Positions 63,701-64,000 of a stretch of DNA of 64,000 nucleotides are shown here, in pieces. The notes below the pieces were generated by a model, which was given only the letters and a program-made list of their open reading frames with translations, had not been told where the DNA came from and searched no databases. The stretch lies in assembly GCA_963082975.1 (NCBI GenBank), contig OY720345.1, positions 18,130,491 through 18,194,490 of the forward strand, in the 5' to 3' direction. Position 1 is the first letter of the stretch. Each line of letters opens with the position of its first letter. Made by a program: the position numbers and the translations under genes. Source of the DNA: Labia minor. Its lineage: Eukaryota > Arthropoda > Insecta > Dermaptera > Spongiphoridae.

Positions 63701-64000
63701 TCTGAAACTTCCGTTTTTGTAAACAATTACCTATATTTTTTAATATTTTAAATACAAGTTGTTTTAATTTATTTTTGATCTCTTGCTACCACCTATAATA
63801 ATATTTTTAAAGATAAAACTTTTTTTTTTATATAAATATTTTATAAAATTTGAAATTTTTAGAGCGCGCTGGATAATCCCAACGAATACATGTACAGTAC
63901 ATTTAATCCGGTAAACACATGTATTGCCTCAGCTGGAAATCATTTATCTTATTGGTTTCCAACACTAAATCAATCAAATTTACAATTACACGAGAGATCC
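54682..64000 (+). CDS. Gene B: WDR82/Swd2-like WD-repeat protein with Lys-Asp-repeat N-terminal extension (partial at right edge)
   Basis: Join of 54682-54708, 58140-58385, 58465-58885, 58962-59002, 61951-62656, 62768-62907 and 63863-64000+, all GT...AG and in phase; 573 codons before the edge. Residues 1-245 are a polar extension including 64 residues of alternating Lys-Asp. From residue about 250 the sequence follows WDR82: RSFRI...KINCMNFSPDGESLLTL, then IRYFTGHTDEIISLS, GSLDKTIRLWDIR, KAYDLRSYSKGPYQVY, NFLRVWDLY and ASAGNHLSYWFPT near the end. Canonical WDR82 is about 313 residues. It is a subunit of SET1/COMPASS (H3K4 methylation at promoters) and of the PNUTS-PP1 complex. Divergence outside the signature motifs plus the extension suggests a paralogue rather than the conserved single-copy gene; that is inference. 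No frameshift or stop breaks the propeller. Confidence 0.87.
54844..55120. mobile_element. hAT MITE (CAGCGGTCGG type) in Gene B intron 1
   Basis: CAGCGGTCGGAGAACTTTT at left, inverted GGTTCCCCGACCGCTG at right, perfect 8-bp duplication CATTAGAA (54836-54843, 55121-55128). Confidence 0.88.
55270..55790. mobile_element. Foldback family M, copy 5 (Gene B intron)
   Basis: GGTAATTGTTTACAAACCGG...GGATTTGGATGAAACTTTGC on the left and the inverted match ending GAAGCTTCCCTGTTTGTAAA on the right. The minus-strand frame 55200-55424 is an arm, not a gene. Confidence 0.76.
56505..56707. mobile_element. hAT MITE (CAGTGTTTCTCAACC type) in Gene B intron 1
   Basis: CAGTGTTTCTCAACCTTTTA at left, CACAGGTTGAGAATGGTTG at right, perfect 8-bp duplication TCTTAAAT (56497-56504, 56708-56715). 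Confidence 0.85.
57213..57481 (-). mobile_element. tRNA-derived SINE with 16-bp target duplication
   Basis: On the minus strand the head reads GCGCCATTGGGTGAGAGGCT (box A-like) and later GATCCCGGGCCTGG (box B-like). The body includes CCTCCGATCAAGATAATCAA and CCTCATTGATATAACCGAC. The element is flanked by TTCAGGTAAAATAATC on both sides (57197-57212 and 57482-57497), a perfect 16-bp duplication typical of LINE-assisted insertion. An open frame across it is not a gene. Confidence 0.85.
57614..58075 (-). mobile_element. Mariner B-derived element, copy 3 (Gene B intron 1)
   Basis: ACGAGGACAAGTCAATAAGT at left, inverted ACTTATTGACCTTCCCTCGT at right. The minus strand holds PPYSLDLAPSD (from about 57904 back to 57872), the mariner catalytic block; the transposase is otherwise deleted. 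It ends only about 65 bases before the exon at 58140. Confidence 0.75.
58140..58385 (+). CDS. Gene B exon: polar Ser/Asn-rich extension
   Basis: Phase 0 at both ends, 82 codons. Reads DSHQSENEKVASVSSNNQNH, then an RRRSISLSEE motif and KKRYSYKENLKQEFIPEFIT, ending FFKKW before GTATGC. RRRSIS resembles a basophilic-kinase site and KKR a basic nuclear-type signal, both inference. Two frames overlap here; this one joins both neighbouring exons. Confidence 0.8.
58465..58885 (+). CDS. Gene B exon with (Lys-Asp)32 repeat
   Basis: Starts NSITVKDSSKSQESTSGTPP, then 64 residues of strict K-D alternation (58528-58719), then NMKDDQQNMTILTAEEVKLF and a basic segment ending YFNYSR before GTATAT (phase 1). 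The frame is open on both sides of the array, and every unit is AAR GAY, so length changes by whole units keep the frame. Long open frames on the opposite strand (Ser-Leu and Phe-Ile runs) are antisense artefacts of the repeat. Confidence 0.82.
58528..58719 (+). repeat. Coding hexanucleotide microsatellite (AARGAY)32
   Basis: 192 bases of GATAAA, GATAAG and GACAAG hexamers in Gene B, encoding 32 Lys-Asp pairs without interruption. Synonymous T/C and A/G differences form higher-order patterns (an initial block of GATAAAGACAAG repeats, then GATAAAGATAAG), consistent with local duplication. Such arrays are expected to vary in length between individuals. Confidence 0.92.
58962..59002 (+). CDS. 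Gene B 41-nt microexon
   Basis: Lies between TATTTTCAG and GTAAGT. Phase 1 in, phase 0 out; encodes DYAPLVEDVENASQ, an acidic linker between the Lys-Asp extension and the propeller. Despite its size the phase fits both neighbours exactly. Confidence 0.75.
59003..59558. other. Gene B intron: unassigned GC-richer patch
   Basis: 59390-59540 (CCTCGCCGTTCGCAAGAGTT, TGGCTACGTGGCGATTTTTG) stands out from the AT-rich intron but has no sustained frame and no inverted ends. Confidence 0.4.
59559..59836. mobile_element. Foldback family M, copy 6, centre deleted
   Basis: Both arms are present (GGTAATTGTTTACAAACCGG and TTTGCAAACAATTACTG), but most of the centre is missing, leaving about 280 bases. Confidence 0.74.
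60090..60364. mobile_element. Foldback element with GACTGC...GAAAC core, copy 2
   Basis: Same arrangement as the copy at 35862. The outer arms are AAGGGATTTTTATTATAACA and its inverse, with GACTGCAGAATAAGCAGTCG on the right. The left arm read inverted has CTTGATAATGACTGC, close to a hammerhead CTGATGA core. Confidence 0.65.
60413..61770. mobile_element. Foldback family M, copy 7, with a large internal insertion
   Basis: Outer arms GGTAATTGTTTATTGTAACC and inverted GGTTAGAATAAACAATTACC match the family. About 0.7 kb of other sequence (roughly 60479-61185), flanked by CCACGTTTTAC and GTAAAACGTGG, lies inside. Confidence 0.68.
60479..61186. mobile_element. Possible nested element with CCACGTTTTAC ends
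   Basis: CCACGTTTTACTTAAC at the left is mirrored by CATAACGTAAAACGTGG at the right, inside foldback copy 7. It contains a twice-repeated motif of the type TTTTCATGAC...AAGCG...AGCGAAGTGGAA...AAAATCC. Family unknown. Confidence 0.45.
61951..62656 (+). CDS. Gene B main propeller exon (WDR82-like blades)
   Basis: Phase 0 start after TTTGTTTCAG, 235 codons, phase 1 end before GTAAGC. Contains KINCMNFSPDGESLLTLT, IRYFTGHTDEIISL, the near-invariant WDR82 string GSLDKTIRLWDIR, and KAYDLRSYSKGPYQVY followed by NGMYWAISSDNGKVFILD. These align in order with blades 1 to 5 of WDR82. Spacing is conserved, with few insertions. Confidence 0.9.
62768..62907 (+). CDS. Gene B propeller exon (blade ending NFLRVWDLY)
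   Basis: After TTTTTTTTAG, completes Thr. Reads SSTRREILGDINVSFSVNNR, then FLIVSSRGNFLRVWDLYACQ and PLCTLH before GTAAAT. It corresponds to the WDR82 blade with HVWN. The preceding intron is about 110 nt. Confidence 0.85.
63197..63733. mobile_element. Foldback family M, copy 8 (last Gene B intron)
   Basis: GGTAATTGTTTACAAAAATA at left and TTTTGTAAACAATTACC at right. The centre has TTTTCGGGGGGAGGGG like copy 2. It ends about 130 bases before the terminal Gene B exon. Confidence 0.78.
63863..64000 (+). CDS. Gene B C-terminal propeller exon, cut by window edge
   Basis: Reads SALDNPNEYMYSTFNPVNTC, then IASAGNHLSYWFPTLNQSN, aligning with the end of WDR82 (FNP...ASA...FWLPT). The frame stays open to base 64000 with LQLHERS, so the protein extends beyond the usual WDR82 end; the stop lies outside the window. 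Confidence 0.85.

Noticed and set aside
1-64000. A defence island, biosynthetic cluster, viral insertion or other multi-gene system
   Set aside because: Only two host genes and transposon debris are visible; no gene grouping or viral protein supports such a system.

Overview
The window is very AT-rich eukaryotic nuclear DNA, almost certainly from an arthropod and probably an insect. Its introns have GT...AG borders and range from tens of bases to 16 kb. Mariner, hAT, jockey/RTE-like LINE, tRNA-derived SINE, Mutator-like (MULE) and probable Helentron-type repeats are packed together. I cannot name the species. There is no bacterial organisation (no operons, ribosome binding sites or CRISPR arrays), and I see no rRNA or functional tRNA gene.

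Two protein-coding genes can be reconstructed, both on the + strand. Gene A (about 6329-38139) has 12 coding exons whose phases match at every junction. It gives a 726-residue protein with an N-terminal PTB/PID-like domain, split by a Pro/Ser/His-rich loop, followed by a long disordered Ser/Arg/Pro-rich tail. I do not recognise a named orthologue. Its largest intron (14402-30341) is a 16-kb mosaic of transposons. Gene B (54682 to beyond the right edge) has 7 coding exons in the window, 573 codons so far, all in phase. Its C-terminal half is a WDR82/Swd2-type beta-propeller. Ahead of it lies a roughly 245-residue extension containing a pure 32-unit Lys-Asp repeat that canonical WDR82 lacks. A GC-rich candidate first exon at 50158-50445 may serve Gene B.

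The rest is mostly repeats. (1) A non-autonomous family of about 600 bp has inverted ACTATCTCGC/GCGAGATAGT ends and a central CATACA microsatellite (six copies). (2) A second family of about 650 bp has ACCGACCGACG/CGTCGGTCGGT ends and an ACGG/ACAG array (four near-identical copies plus relics). Both resemble Helentron-derived HINE/DINE-1 elements. (3) A foldback family with long terminal inverted repeats has eight copies. (4) A foldback family carries a hammerhead-like core of the Penelope type (two copies). (5) Several hAT MITE families have exact 8-bp target duplications. (6) Two mariner lineages are present as deleted or decayed copies. (7) A pogo-like MITE has two copies. (8) A tRNA-headed SINE has one copy flanked by a perfect 16-bp duplication. 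(9) There are LINE 3' ends and one MULE SWIM-domain fragment. Several insertions are nested, which gives relative ages.

The two genes show no obvious functional link. All work was by reading; no alignment, structure prediction or database search was run. Transposon ends are accurate to a few bases only where a target duplication is quoted.
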